This document shows, piece by piece, positions 54,322-63,961 of a stretch of DNA of 64,000 nucleotides. How positions within the stretch are numbered: position 1 is the first letter of the stretch; each line of letters starts with the position of its first letter. A model generated the notes under the pieces. It saw only the letters and a program-made list of their open reading frames with translations. It made no database searches and was not told the DNA's origin. Both the position numbers and the translations under genes were made by a program. Source of the stretch: Pedobacter sp. MC2016-05 (GTDB lineage Bacteria > Bacteroidota > Bacteroidia > Sphingobacteriales > Sphingobacteriaceae); NCBI RefSeq assembly GCF_026239735.1, contig NZ_JAPIVT010000005.1:219435-283434 (forward strand), given 5' to 3'.

Positions 54322-55200
54322 TTATTCGCTTAGTAAAGCCGTTTTAGTTTCCATCAATTTACCTTGTTCAATTTCGTCCAGAACAGGAAATTTGATGTTC
54401 AGGCTTTTCAATTTGTCGGCAATTATTTCGCTAATCGCTAATCTGGCAAACCATTTTTTATCTGCTGGAATAATGTGCCATGGCGATTCTTCCGTGCTTG
54501 TTTCGTTAATGGCGTCTTCATAAGCCTTCATATAGTCATCCCACAAAGCTCTTTCCTTAATATCACCAGAAGAAAACTTCCAATTTTTGGTAGGGTCTTC
54601 TATCCTATCCAAAAACCGTTGTTTCTGTTCATCCTTACTCACATTCAAAAAGAATTTAAGCACTACTGTTCCATTTGCAGCCAGATGTTCTTCAAAATTT
54701 TTGATGCTTTCATAACGCTTCTTCCAAAAATTTTTATTGATTTTCTTTACCTCATCAAAACCTGGGAGGCTTTCACTCAAAATATATTCCGGATGAACCT
54801 TGCAAACCAATACGTTTTCATAGTGCGAACGATTATGAATCCCAATTCTTCCGCGTTCTGGTAATGCTTTGATGTGTCGCCACAAAAAATCATGTTTATA
54901 TTCTTCGGATGTTGGCACTTTAAAACTGAAAACCTGGCACCCCTGCGGGTTTAATCCACTCATTACATGTTCAATGGCGCTATCTTTCCCGGCAGCATCC
55001 ATCGCCTGAAAAATAATGAGTATAGAATGCGTTGCTGATGCATATAATTTTTCCTGTAAATGATTGACTTCAATTTTTGAGTTTATCAATGCATCTTTGG
55101 CCGTTTCTTTATTGTATCCACCGGTAAAATCAGTTTTCGCACTTTTAATCGAAAATTTTTTATCGCCCTGTACAATTAGCTCCTTAAATTCGTTTTTCAT
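54322..55200 (-). CDS. ppk2: Polyphosphate kinase 2 family protein
   Basis: This 292-residue P-loop kinase uses polyphosphate to phosphorylate nucleotides. Walker A is in MDAAGKDSAIEHVMSG, the lid arginines are near HDFLWRHIKALPERGRI, and Walker B appears as NRSHYENVLVCKVHP. The length and single-domain form fit PPK2 class I or III. The favoured substrate (ADP, GDP or AMP) cannot be settled by sequence reading. It is a single-gene unit. Confidence 0.92.
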   Translation of the reverse strand: MKNEFKELIVQGDKKFSIKSAKTDFTGGYNKETAKDALINSKIEVNHLQEKLYASATHSILIIFQAMDAAGKDSAIEHVMSGLNPQGCQVFSFKVPTSEEYKHDFLWRHIKALPERGRIGIHNRSHYENVLVCKVHPEYILSESLPGFDEVKKINKNFWKKRYESIKNFEEHLAANGTVVLKFFLNVSKDEQKQRFLDRIEDPTKNWKFSSGDIKERALWDDYMKAYEDAINETSTEESPWHIIPADKKWFARLAISEIIADKLKSLNIKFPVLDEIEQGKLMETKTALLSE

Positions 55201-55419
55201 TTTTATACCATATTTTTTTGGTGATTGATTCAGTACCTATCTTAATCTCTCAATATTTTTGATCGTAATTAGCATCTCACAATATACAGTTTCGGATTAA
55301 TCCAGAACCCATGTTTTAAATATAGTACTAAAAAATTAGTAAATTAAAAACGTTAATTTGCATACAGAGTTTTTTATATTTATCGCCACAGCATTTACCA
55401 AATTATCAGCACGTTCAAT

Positions 55420-57873
55420 ATGTTCAAAGAGATAAAAAACAAGTACTTACGTTATTTTACAATCTTAATATTCTTTATCATTATTTTCTTTTCTGCCCTT
55501 CAACTCAATTTTTTGTGGTTGTTTGGCTATTCTCCAAGTTATCGGGATATCAAAACGCCTACATTGCGTGTAGGGTCTGAATTATATACAAGTGATGGAA
55601 AACTGATTGGTCGATATTTCAAGGAAAACCGTACTCCGGTAAGTTTCAGTGATATTGCGCCAAGTGTAATTAATGCTTTGGTAGCTACCGAAGATGTTCG
55701 CTTTTATAAACACTGGGGGATTGATGCTCAAGCTGTTGGGCGTGCTGTTGTTGGAATGGGTAAAGATGGTGGTGCCAGTACCATTACTCAACAACTGGCC
55801 AAAAATTTATACAGAACCAGGTATAATAAATCGCAAGGTTTTTTAGTGAAAATTCCCCTTGTTAGAACGCTTATTGTAAAGCTTAAAGAGTGGTTAACTG
55901 CTGTAAAAATTGAATCTAATTACTCTAAAAATGACATCATCACCATGTACCTGAACACGGTTTCTTTCGGTAATAATACTTACGGAATTAAGACCGCTGC
56001 TCGAATTTATTTTGATAAGGAAACTAAAGATTTAGCTACCACTGATGCTGCGATGCTTGTTGGTATGCTGAAAGGAACCAGCCTTTATAACCCAACCAAA
56101 AATCCAGAAAAAGCTTTGGTACGCAGAAATGTGGTATTGAGTCAGATGAATAAAAACAATAAACTAAGCAAGGATAGCTTGGCCATACTTTCGAAAGAGC
56201 CCATCAAACTTAAAGAAGGTAAAATGGAAGACGGAAGCGATGGCGACTCCTATTTGCGTGCCGCAGTATCAAAATATCTGGAGAAGTGGTGTACCGATAA
56301 TGGATACGATTTAAATGAAGATGGCTTAAAAATATATACCACCATCGATTCGAAACTGCAAAAATATGCTGAAGAAGCTGTTGCAGAGCAGATGAAAACC
56401 TTACAGCGCAGGTTCTACAGCGTTTGGGGCAATGAAGATCCCTGGTACGACTCTGAAAAGAAAAAAGTAGAATATCCGGACCGGGCAATGAAAAACCTCC
56501 CTATTTATGCCTTGCTTCAGAAAAAATTTCCAAATCAACCAGATTCGGTTGCCGCTTATTTCAACAAGAAGAAAAGAATGCAAATTTTTACCTACAAAGG
56601 TGATCGCGATACTTTGTTTTCAACCTTGGATTCTATCCGTTACTACGGCAAAATATTGAACACTGGTATGATGACGATGGAACCAGCCAGTGGAAAAATC
56701 AAGGTTTGGGTGGGTGGTATCGATCACAAATTTTTCAAATACGATCACGTTAATCAGGCTAAACGCCAGGCTGGTTCTACATTTAAACCGTTCGCATATT
56801 TAACAGCGCTAGAGCAAGGAATGAGTCCTTGCGATAAATTCACAGACAAACCTGTTAAAATTGAATATAAAGATAAAGGCGAAACCAAATATTGGGAGCC
56901 CAAAAATGCCGACTACAGTGTTACTTACCAGGAAATGAGTTTGCGTTGGGCAATGGCCAGATCTGTAAATACCATTACAGCGCAAGTAACTGAAAAAGTT
57001 GGATGGGATAATGTGGTAAAATATGCTCACGAGTGTGGTATTGATAGTCATTTGGAATCTGTTCCATCGGTAAGTTTGGGTTCAAACGATGTTACGGTTT
57101 ATGAAATGGTAAAAGCTTATGCCACATTCATGAATAAAGGCATAAAAACTGATCCGATTTTGGTAGAAAAAATTACAGATCTTGATAATAATATCATCGA
57201 AGAATTTAAGCCTAAAACCAAAAGAGTATTATCTGAAGAGATTGCCTGGTTAATGACCTACATGTTCCGTGGAGGCATGGAAGAACCAAGAGGCACCTCT
57301 CAAGCTTTGTGGGAATGGCCAAATCTATTTAAAAAGAATAACCAAATTGGTGGAAAAACCGGTACTTCATCAGATTATGTTGATGCGTGGTATATGGGGT
57401 TAACCAAAGATTTGGTAACCGGTGTTTGGGTAGGTTGCGATGAAAGAACAGCCCATTTTAAAAATGGCGAACAGGGTGAAGGTTCTCGAACAGCGTTGCC
57501 AATATTCGCCAAATTTATGGATAAAGTTTACATGGATCCATCAACAGGATATACCTATGGACCATTTCCGAAAGCAACGGTAGAAATTACTAGAACTTAT
57601 AATTGTCCTAGTCCGCAATATGTTCGCGATACTAGTTCAAATGATAGCGTCGAGGTAGATTCTACAGAGTTTAATCCTACAGAAACTCCTGAGGTAGCAG
57701 AACCAACAACAACGACCGAGCAAGAGGTTAAAAAAGATGAAAAGAAACCTGATCCTGTGCAAAACCTACCTGCAACAACGGTTCCGTTAACAAAAAAAGA
57801 AGAACGTGAACTAAGAAGAAAACAGAGACAGGAAGAGCGTGACAAGAAAAAAAATGAAAACGGCGGTAATTGA
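55420..57873 (+). CDS. Class A penicillin-binding protein (PBP1A type)
   Basis: This 817-residue bifunctional enzyme polymerises and crosslinks peptidoglycan. One N-terminal membrane anchor (12-36) precedes the GT51 transglycosylase with catalytic E91 in VATEDVRFYKHWGID and GASTITQQLAKNLY. The transpeptidase has serine box STFKPFAYL, RSVNTIT and GGKTGTSS. The C terminus (about 745-817) is a low-complexity T/E/K/R-rich tail. It follows no obvious operon partner. The next gene begins 138 bases later. Confidence 0.95.
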   Translation: MFKEIKNKYLRYFTILIFFIIIFFSALQLNFLWLFGYSPSYRDIKTPTLRVGSELYTSDGKLIGRYFKENRTPVSFSDIAPSVINALVATEDVRFYKHWGIDAQAVGRAVVGMGKDGGASTITQQLAKNLYRTRYNKSQGFLVKIPLVRTLIVKLKEWLTAVKIESNYSKNDIITMYLNTVSFGNNTYGIKTAARIYFDKETKDLATTDAAMLVGMLKGTSLYNPTKNPEKALVRRNVVLSQMNKNNKLSKDSLAILSKEPIKLKEGKMEDGSDGDSYLRAAVSKYLEKWCTDNGYDLNEDGLKIYTTIDSKLQKYAEEAVAEQMKTLQRRFYSVWGNEDPWYDSEKKKVEYPDRAMKNLPIYALLQKKFPNQPDSVAAYFNKKKRMQIFTYKGDRDTLFSTLDSIRYYGKILNTGMMTMEPASGKIKVWVGGIDHKFFKYDHVNQAKRQAGSTFKPFAYLTALEQGMSPCDKFTDKPVKIEYKDKGETKYWEPKNADYSVTYQEMSLRWAMARSVNTITAQVTEKVGWDNVVKYAHECGIDSHLESVPSVSLGSNDVTVYEMVKAYATFMNKGIKTDPILVEKITDLDNNIIEEFKPKTKRVLSEEIAWLMTYMFRGGMEEPRGTSQALWEWPNLFKKNNQIGGKTGTSSDYVDAWYMGLTKDLVTGVWVGCDERTAHFKNGEQGEGSRTALPIFAKFMDKVYMDPSTGYTYGPFPKATVEITRTYNCPSPQYVRDTSSNDSVEVDSTEFNPTETPEVAEPTTTTEQEVKKDEKKPDPVQNLPATTVPLTKKEERELRRKQRQEERDKKKNENGGN

Positions 57874-58011
57874 TTTTGAACGTGATTTATACTCATGATT
57901 TCACTGTTTCAAAACTGTCAAATTCCTGATTGTGATTTTAAGAATTGCTATTTTTATCCATTCGATAGAATCTTCGTTATTAATTATTTGAATAATCAAA
58001 AACACACATTT

Positions 58012-61000
58012 ATGAAAATAAGCGCTACTTATTTCAAGCAATACATCCCTTTATTGCTTTTGATTATGATTTCGTTTTCTTCCAGAGCCCAATATTTTGG
58101 TCAAAATAAGGTTAGATATAAAAAACTTGATTTTAAAGTTTTGCAGACACCACATTTTGAGATTTATTACTATCTGAAAAATGAAAACATGCTGAAACGT
58201 TTTTCTCAGGATGCAGAAACCTGGTATAAAATGCATCAGGAAGTTTTTAGAGATACATTTTTAACTAAAAATCCTATTATTCTATATAACAATCACCCTG
58301 ATTTTCAGCAAACTACGGCATTGCAGGGAGAAATAGGGATTGGAACCGGTGGTGTTACTGAAGCATTAAAAAACAGGGTAATTATGCCTGTAATGGAATT
58401 GAACAGTCAAACGCGGCATGTTTTAGGCCATGAGTTGGTTCATGCTTTCCAATACCATGTTTTATTGGAAAAAGATTCGATAAGTTTAGAAAACGTAGGT
58501 AAAACGCCACTTTGGATGGTTGAAGGAATGGCTGAATATCTATCCATTGGTAAAAAGGATGCCTTTACTTCTATGTGGATGCGTGATGCAATGCTGAATA
58601 GAGATATTCCATCGTTGAAAGACCTTACTAATTCAAACAAATATTTTCCGTATCGTTATGGTCAGGCATTCTGGACTTACATCGGTTCGCAGTATGGCGA
58701 TACCACGATAGTTCCGCTATTTAAAAATACCGCTAAATACGGTTACGAAAATGCGATAAGATATACATTTGGTTATGATGATAAAACGTTATCTGGTTTA
58801 TGGAAAAATTCGATTGATGCGCATTATAAACCGATGTTAAAAGCAGACAGCTCGCAAATTAAAATAACAGGGACTAAAATTATCGATAATAAAAATGCAG
58901 GAAACATGAACGTTGCGCCTGCAATTAGCCCTGATGGTAAATATGTGGCGTTCATGTCTGAGAAGGATTTATTTGGCATTGATTTATTTCTGGCCGATGC
59001 CAAAACAGGAAGAATTATTCGGAAGCTTACCAGTCAAATATCCAATGGCCACATCGACGATTTTAACTTTATAGAATCTGCAGGTGCTTGGTCGCCCGAT
59101 AGTAAACAGTTCGCATTCAGCATTTTTAGCCATGGCAAAAACCAGATGATGATTATCAATGTCGCGAACGGATCAACAGTTTCGCAGACAGCAATGAATC
59201 AGGTGCAACAGTTCGGCAATTTGACGTGGTCGCCAAATGGAAAAGACATTGCATTTTCTGGGATGGTTGAAGGGCAAAGTGATATTTTTTCATACAATTT
59301 AGATACGAAAGAAATTACACAAATTACCAACGATGTTTATTCAGATTATGCGCCCAGCTATTCTCCAGATGGGAAAAAAATAGTTTTCTCATCAGATAGA
59401 GCAGCTATTCAGAACAAAAACATTAATGCGGTTTTGCCAATCAATTTGGCCATTTACGACATTTCAGCTAAAGAAGTAAAGAATCTAGATGTGTTTCCAG
59501 GAGCAAATAACTTGAATGCGCAATTTTCTTCTGATAGTAAAAACATATACTTTTTATCGAACAGAGATGGATTTCGGAATTTGTATAAATATAATTTCGA
59601 CGGTAACACGGTTGATCAATTAACCGATTACTTTACGGGCATAAGCGGAATCACAGAATTTTCTCCTGCCATTTCAGTTTCTGGTACTGATGATATCGTG
59701 TATAGCTATTACCGCTACCAACGCTACACCCTTTATAACGCAAAATTAAGCAGCTTTAAAGCCAAAAGAATTGGCAATCAGGAAGAGAATTTTGATGCCG
59801 CTATTCTCCCACCGATGGAAAATTATGGGGTAAACATCATCAATTCGAACTTGAACAACTTTGATCGCTTCGAAAAAATTGTTGCCGACTCTATGAAAAC
59901 CGTTGCTTACCGACCAAAATTCAAGTTGGATTATTTGGCCAATAGTGGCGTTGGGGTTTCAACCAGTCGATTTGGAACCGGAGTTTCTGGCGGAATTGTG
60001 GGCATGTTTAGTGACATCTTAGGAACCAACCAAATTATTGCTAACATTTCCGTTAACGGAGAGATTTACGATGCTGGTGGTTTGGTGGGTTACATCAACC
60101 AGAAAAGCCGAATAAATTGGGGTGCGGCAATTTCGCATATCCCTTATGTATCAGGTTTTAGTTCTTACGGGTACGAAAAACTACCTGCTGATAATAATAC
60201 CACTGTTGATGCTTTAAATGAAAGAACAGATATCATCAGAACTTTTGAAGATCAGGTGCAGCTTTTTGGTGCCTACCCTTTTAGCAAGATACATCGGTTT
60301 GAAGTTGGTGGCGCATTCTCGAGTTATAGCTACAGAATTGACCGTTACAGCAATTACTACAATACCGCTGGTTATTACATAGGTTCGGATAGAAAACGCC
60401 TCGATAACGAGCAAGCTACATTAGATTACGGCGTTCCGTTTAATTCATTTACACTTTATCAATTAAACGCTGGCTTTGTTGGCGATAATTCTATTTTCGG
60501 TTTAACCGGACCACTAGATGGTTTTAGATATCGCATAAGTGGTGAGAAATATTTCGGTACTTACAATTTTGCTGGCGCAACTGCCGACTTAAGAAAATAT
60601 TGGAGATTGAAACCAATTACAATTGCAGCGAGGTCTTATAATACTTTTAGAATTGGAAAAGATGCCGATCGACTATATCCAATGTATGTTGGTTATCCTT
60701 ATTTAATTAGAGGTTATGAATCCAACTCAATTTACAAAACCACTTCAGCACAGTCTTCAGAATCTTTTGATATTAACCAATTAACAGGAAGCAAGATTGC
60801 CGTTTTCAATTTTGAATTAAGGCTACCTTTTACCGGGCCTAAAAAATTAGCGGCGATACCATCTGGACTATTGTTTAGTGATTTAAACTTGTTCTTCGAT
60901 GCCGGGTTAGCGTGGACAAATGATACAAAAGTTAAATTCAAGAGTGAGCCGACTTACACAGCTGAAGTAGTAAGAGACACAAACGGAAACCCGGTGTTGG

Positions 61001-61185
61001 ATAGCAACAGAAATCAGGTTACTTATCAAGCAACAAATGAGCGTGTACCTGCAATGAGCGTTGGTATTTCGCTACGAGTTAATGTATTTGGATACTTTGT
61101 TTTGGAGCCTTACTATGCAATTCCCTTCCAACGGAAGGATGTTAAAGGAGGTGTATTTGGTTTAACATTCGCTCCTGGATGGTAA
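58012..61185 (+). CDS. Metalloprotease-like/PD40 propeller/outer-membrane barrel fusion protein
   Basis: The protein is 1057 residues from the ATG at 58012 (the longer frame lacks a signal peptide). Residues 1-26 are a signal peptide (SFSSRA before Q). A peptidase_MA-like gluzincin region (about 40-300) has H140-E-L-V-H144 and WMVEGMAEYLS with E171/E175. At least five PD40/TolB-type blades follow (about 320-600; SPDGKYVAF, SPDSKQFAF, SPNGKDIAF, SPDGKKIVF, SSDSKNIYF). The last about 400 residues end like a BamA-type surface antigen barrel. It is probably anchored in the outer membrane with a periplasmic or surface protease. Confidence 0.85.
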   Translation: MKISATYFKQYIPLLLLIMISFSSRAQYFGQNKVRYKKLDFKVLQTPHFEIYYYLKNENMLKRFSQDAETWYKMHQEVFRDTFLTKNPIILYNNHPDFQQTTALQGEIGIGTGGVTEALKNRVIMPVMELNSQTRHVLGHELVHAFQYHVLLEKDSISLENVGKTPLWMVEGMAEYLSIGKKDAFTSMWMRDAMLNRDIPSLKDLTNSNKYFPYRYGQAFWTYIGSQYGDTTIVPLFKNTAKYGYENAIRYTFGYDDKTLSGLWKNSIDAHYKPMLKADSSQIKITGTKIIDNKNAGNMNVAPAISPDGKYVAFMSEKDLFGIDLFLADAKTGRIIRKLTSQISNGHIDDFNFIESAGAWSPDSKQFAFSIFSHGKNQMMIINVANGSTVSQTAMNQVQQFGNLTWSPNGKDIAFSGMVEGQSDIFSYNLDTKEITQITNDVYSDYAPSYSPDGKKIVFSSDRAAIQNKNINAVLPINLAIYDISAKEVKNLDVFPGANNLNAQFSSDSKNIYFLSNRDGFRNLYKYNFDGNTVDQLTDYFTGISGITEFSPAISVSGTDDIVYSYYRYQRYTLYNAKLSSFKAKRIGNQEENFDAAILPPMENYGVNIINSNLNNFDRFEKIVADSMKTVAYRPKFKLDYLANSGVGVSTSRFGTGVSGGIVGMFSDILGTNQIIANISVNGEIYDAGGLVGYINQKSRINWGAAISHIPYVSGFSSYGYEKLPADNNTTVDALNERTDIIRTFEDQVQLFGAYPFSKIHRFEVGGAFSSYSYRIDRYSNYYNTAGYYIGSDRKRLDNEQATLDYGVPFNSFTLYQLNAGFVGDNSIFGLTGPLDGFRYRISGEKYFGTYNFAGATADLRKYWRLKPITIAARSYNTFRIGKDADRLYPMYVGYPYLIRGYESNSIYKTTSAQSSESFDINQLTGSKIAVFNFELRLPFTGPKKLAAIPSGLLFSDLNLFFDAGLAWTNDTKVKFKSEPTYTAEVVRDTNGNPVLDSNRNQVTYQATNERVPAMSVGISLRVNVFGYFVLEPYYAIPFQRKDVKGGVFGLTFAPGW

Positions 61186-61220
61186 ATTAATTTGCGTATT
61201 ATCAAATTTTAAAGTTTAAA

Positions 61221-62090
61221 ATGGTATCTGGTATTAAATATATCGTATTGATCGCTTTCTTATTTTTCAGCGGATTAATCTTCGCACAAAAAATAAATGA
61301 GCCGAAAAATAATCCTAAAGAGTGGTCTGAAAAAACAGAACCGTTTAGAATTGCCGGAAATCTATATTATGTAGGTACTTACGATCTTGCCTCCTTTTTA
61401 ATTGTGACCAACAAGGGCAACATTTTAATCAACACAGGTTTGGCCAATTCGCTTCCGATGATTAAGGAGAATATCAAAAAACTAGGATTTGATTATAGAG
61501 CAACCAAAATACTGTTACTTACTCAAGCCCACTTTGACCATTTAGGTGCAATGGCCGATATTAAAGCTGAAACGGGCGCTAAGCTTTATGTTGATGAAAA
61601 AGATGCTGCTGCCGTTGTGTCGGGAGGCAAATCAGATTACGAAATGGGTAAATATGGAGTGACTTTTAAACCCATCAAACCTGATCATCTGCTCAAGAAT
61701 AATGACAAAATAAATCTAGGCAATACTACCTTAATCATGCTACATCATCCTGGGCATACAAAAGGTTCATGTAGTTTCATTTTCAACACAAATGATGGTA
61801 AAAAAACTTACAGGGTATTAATAGCAAATCTTCCATCCATCATCATCGATAGGAAATTTTCTGAAGTAAAAGATTATCAGGGCATTCAAAACGATTATGC
61901 CAAAACTTTTGAAGCAATGAAAAACATCGATTTCGATTTATGGGTGGCCTCCCATGCCAGTCAGTTCAATCTTCATGAAAAACGTAAACCTGGAGCTGCT
62001 TACAATCCGAATGCATTTGCTGATAAAGCAACCTATTTAAAAAACATCAAAGATTTGGAAAATATTTTTCTCAAAAAGATTAAGCAGTAA
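61221..62090 (+). CDS. Subclass B3 metallo-beta-lactamase, GOB/PEDO-like
   Basis: This 289-residue exported zinc hydrolase (signal peptide 1-22, ending I-F-A before Q) closely resembles GOB-type subclass B3 carbapenemases. Zinc ligands are Q102-A-H104-F-D106-H107, H179 in PGHTKGS and H245 in WVASHASQF. The first position is Gln, where most B3 enzymes have His116; this is a GOB hallmark. KSDYEMGKYGVTFKP also matches that group. It lies 35 bases after the large protease-barrel gene on the same strand. Chromosomal, single copy here, with no mobile element around it. Confidence 0.93.
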   Translation: MVSGIKYIVLIAFLFFSGLIFAQKINEPKNNPKEWSEKTEPFRIAGNLYYVGTYDLASFLIVTNKGNILINTGLANSLPMIKENIKKLGFDYRATKILLLTQAHFDHLGAMADIKAETGAKLYVDEKDAAAVVSGGKSDYEMGKYGVTFKPIKPDHLLKNNDKINLGNTTLIMLHHPGHTKGSCSFIFNTNDGKKTYRVLIANLPSIIIDRKFSEVKDYQGIQNDYAKTFEAMKNIDFDLWVASHASQFNLHEKRKPGAAYNPNAFADKATYLKNIKDLENIFLKKIKQ

Positions 62091-62111
62091 TCATCTAAAA
62101 AGAATCTAAAC

Positions 62112-62134
62112 TTTAGACATTAAACTAGTCTAAA
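62112..62134. terminator. Possible weak terminator between convergent genes
   Basis: TTTAGAC at 62112-62118 pairs with GTCTAAA at 62128-62134 across a nine-base loop. It lies between the metallo-beta-lactamase and the convergent GIY-YIG gene. The stem is AT-rich and weak. Confidence 0.4.
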
Positions 62135-62145
62135 CTTGATAACTG

Positions 62146-62496
62146 TTAAGACAAACTGGTAAATGCTAATTTAACCTGGTTAGTCATATTTCTGTGCAGC
62201 AAAATATTTTCGAAATCTAAACCAATTGTTAAATCAATCCAATCCGGATTACAAGATCTTACCAATCTTTCTTTTTGCATTCGGGTAAAACGGCTGATCA
62301 ATTTAAAACGAGCTAATGCCTGTGGCTCGGTTTTAAACTCTTCAAAGTAAACTAAACGCGTTAACTGCTTTCCATTATCGAAAAATAAGTTCGGCATCTG
62401 CTTGTAAAAATCCAATGTCTTAATCAAATCAGAACTCATGCCTACATGCATGCTTGTACGGTTTCTGTCGGTAACGATGTAAACAAACTTTTTCAT
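62146..62496 (-). CDS. Small GIY-YIG domain protein
   Basis: The protein is 116 residues from the ATG at 62496; a longer frame to 62547 crosses an operator-like dyad. The GIY-YIG fold is indicated by FVYIVTD at 4-10 and MHVGMSSDL, then LVYFEEF and RMQKERLVRSCNPDWIDL, as in UvrC N-terminal and YhbQ-like proteins. YIG reads HVG. The family cuts DNA or RNA, but small members such as this are mostly uncharacterised. It is divergent from an S24-type repressor gene across dyads that may control both. Confidence 0.86.
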   Translation of the reverse strand: MKKFVYIVTDRNRTSMHVGMSSDLIKTLDFYKQMPNLFFDNGKQLTRLVYFEEFKTEPQALARFKLISRFTRMQKERLVRSCNPDWIDLTIGLDFENILLHRNMTNQVKLAFTSLS

Positions 62497-62518
62497 TATA
62501 ATAGATTTAAATATTAAA

Positions 62519-62603
62519 ACTAAACTATTTAGTATACCCTCTTGCAATTCAAAATAATATTACTAACTTTATGAGCATAAAATTACTAACTATTTTAGTA
62601 ATT
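62519..62603. promoter_or_regulatory. Operator-like dyad array between GIY-YIG and repressor genes
   Basis: Two dyads share the form ACTAA-N5-TTAGT: 62519-62533 and 62585-62599. The second extends to perfect 9-base arms, AATTACTAA at 62581-62589 and TTAGTAATT at 62595-62603. A one-arm copy lies at 62562-62576. Centres are 43 and 23 bases apart, near 4 and 2 helical turns. The array fits binding sites for the adjacent helix-turn-helix repressor. Confidence 0.72.
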
Positions 62604-62629
62604 CCAAATTTATTTTAAAATTTATTTTT

Positions 62630-63406
62630 ATGTCGAATATTTCAAATAATTTAAAGTACCTCAGGAAGAAAAAAGGCCATACACAGCAAAATTTCGCCGA
62701 TGTGATGGAGATTAAGCGTTCGCTTATTGGTGCATACGAGGAAGACCGGGCAGAACCAAAATACGACTTGCTAAAAAAAATAGCAGAGTATTTCGAGCTT
62801 ACTATTGATGAATTTATCAATGAAAAGATAAGTGACAGCTGGAAACCTAAACCAAAAAGTTCTGGTTCAAACTTGAGAGTGCTAAGTATATCTGTTGACC
62901 AAAATGATAGAGAAAATATAGAATTGGTTCCTGTGAAAGCAAGTGCAGGTTATTTAAATGGTTTCTCTGATCCTCAATATATAAGCGATCTCCCAAAATT
63001 CCAATTGCCGCTCCCAGCTTTAAGGCAAGGTACTTTTCGTGCTTTTGAAATTATGGGCGATAGTATGTTGCCTGTTCAACCGGGTAGTGTAATAATTGGT
63101 GAGTATTTGGATAATTGGAATGAAGTTAAAACCGGCGAAACCTACATCGTGATCAGTAAAAACGAAGGCGTTGTTTATAAAAGAGCGGGTAACCGATTTA
63201 AAGAAAACAAAGATTTAAAGTTGATATCAGATAATAAAGTATACGACCCTTATACCATTGCGGCTGATGATATTTTGGAAATCTGGAAAGCAAAAGCCTA
63301 TATTTCTACTTCATTGCCTGAACCAACCCCAGATCCAACAATGGAAACCTTAACCCAAATGATGTCGCAAATGCAGAAATCCATTTCCCAGCTTAATAAA
63401 AATTAA
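62630..63406 (+). CDS. XRE-type repressor with S24 (LexA-like) peptidase domain
   Basis: This 258-residue regulator joins an XRE helix-turn-helix (about 8-63, with QQNFADVMEIKRSLIGAYE) to an S24 peptidase domain (about 95-225). The catalytic serine is S145 in IMGDSMLPVQPGS and the lysine K184 in VVYKR. An A106-G107 bond just before the domain is a candidate self-cleavage site, as in LexA and phage CI. That would make it a RecA-triggered repressor. It is divergent from a GIY-YIG gene and faces operator-like dyads. No prophage genes flank it. Confidence 0.9.
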   Translation: MSNISNNLKYLRKKKGHTQQNFADVMEIKRSLIGAYEEDRAEPKYDLLKKIAEYFELTIDEFINEKISDSWKPKPKSSGSNLRVLSISVDQNDRENIELVPVKASAGYLNGFSDPQYISDLPKFQLPLPALRQGTFRAFEIMGDSMLPVQPGSVIIGEYLDNWNEVKTGETYIVISKNEGVVYKRAGNRFKENKDLKLISDNKVYDPYTIAADDILEIWKAKAYISTSLPEPTPDPTMETLTQMMSQMQKSISQLNKN

Positions 63407-63484
63407 CACTTTTTAACTTATCGCGATTAAACCGTTTGCCTTATTTCATATCTATTAGAAAACAAACACATAAAAAACATAGAC

Positions 63485-63934
63485 ATGAAAAAAGCAATTT
63501 TAACAATAGCAATCGCAGTAATGGGTTTCACTGCTGCATTTGCTCAAGACACTACAAAAAGAGCTAGAAGACAAATGCCGAAAATGACTGCAGAACAGCG
63601 GGCGGAAAAGGCAACGGCTAGATTAGAAAAAGAATTAAGCTTAACTGCTGATCAGAAAACGAAAATTTATGCCGTTGAGCTAGAGAATGCTAAAAAGGTA
63701 GAAACATGGAGATCTGCTGATCAAGGTGATATGAAAGGCAAGATGAAAGAACGCAAGGAAGCGATGCAAGCTCAGAAAGCCAAAATAGATGGCATTTTGA
63801 CAGCAGAACAAAAAACCAAAATGGAAGCCATGAGATCAGAAGCGAGAGAGAAAGGTGACAGAATGAGAAAAGGAATGGGCAAAGGCAAAAGAGATAAAGC
63901 GCCAGTGGTTTCAAATCCTCCTACACAAGGTTAA
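63485..63934 (+). CDS. DUF4890/LTXXQ-like periplasmic protein
   Basis: This 149-residue protein has a signal peptide (1-20, ending A-F-A before Q). The mature part is highly charged and helical, with two similar blocks, ELSLTADQKTKIYAVE and ILTAEQKTKMEAMR, like the Spy/CpxP LTXXQ motif. It is rich in K, M, A and E and ends basic and then Pro-rich. Spy-type proteins are periplasmic chaperones, so a stress role is possible. It is ended by a strong terminator. Confidence 0.82.
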   Translation: MKKAILTIAIAVMGFTAAFAQDTTKRARRQMPKMTAEQRAEKATARLEKELSLTADQKTKIYAVELENAKKVETWRSADQGDMKGKMKERKEAMQAQKAKIDGILTAEQKTKMEAMRSEAREKGDRMRKGMGKGKRDKAPVVSNPPTQG

Positions 63935-63961
63935 GAATTAAGAAAATATTCGATAAATAAG

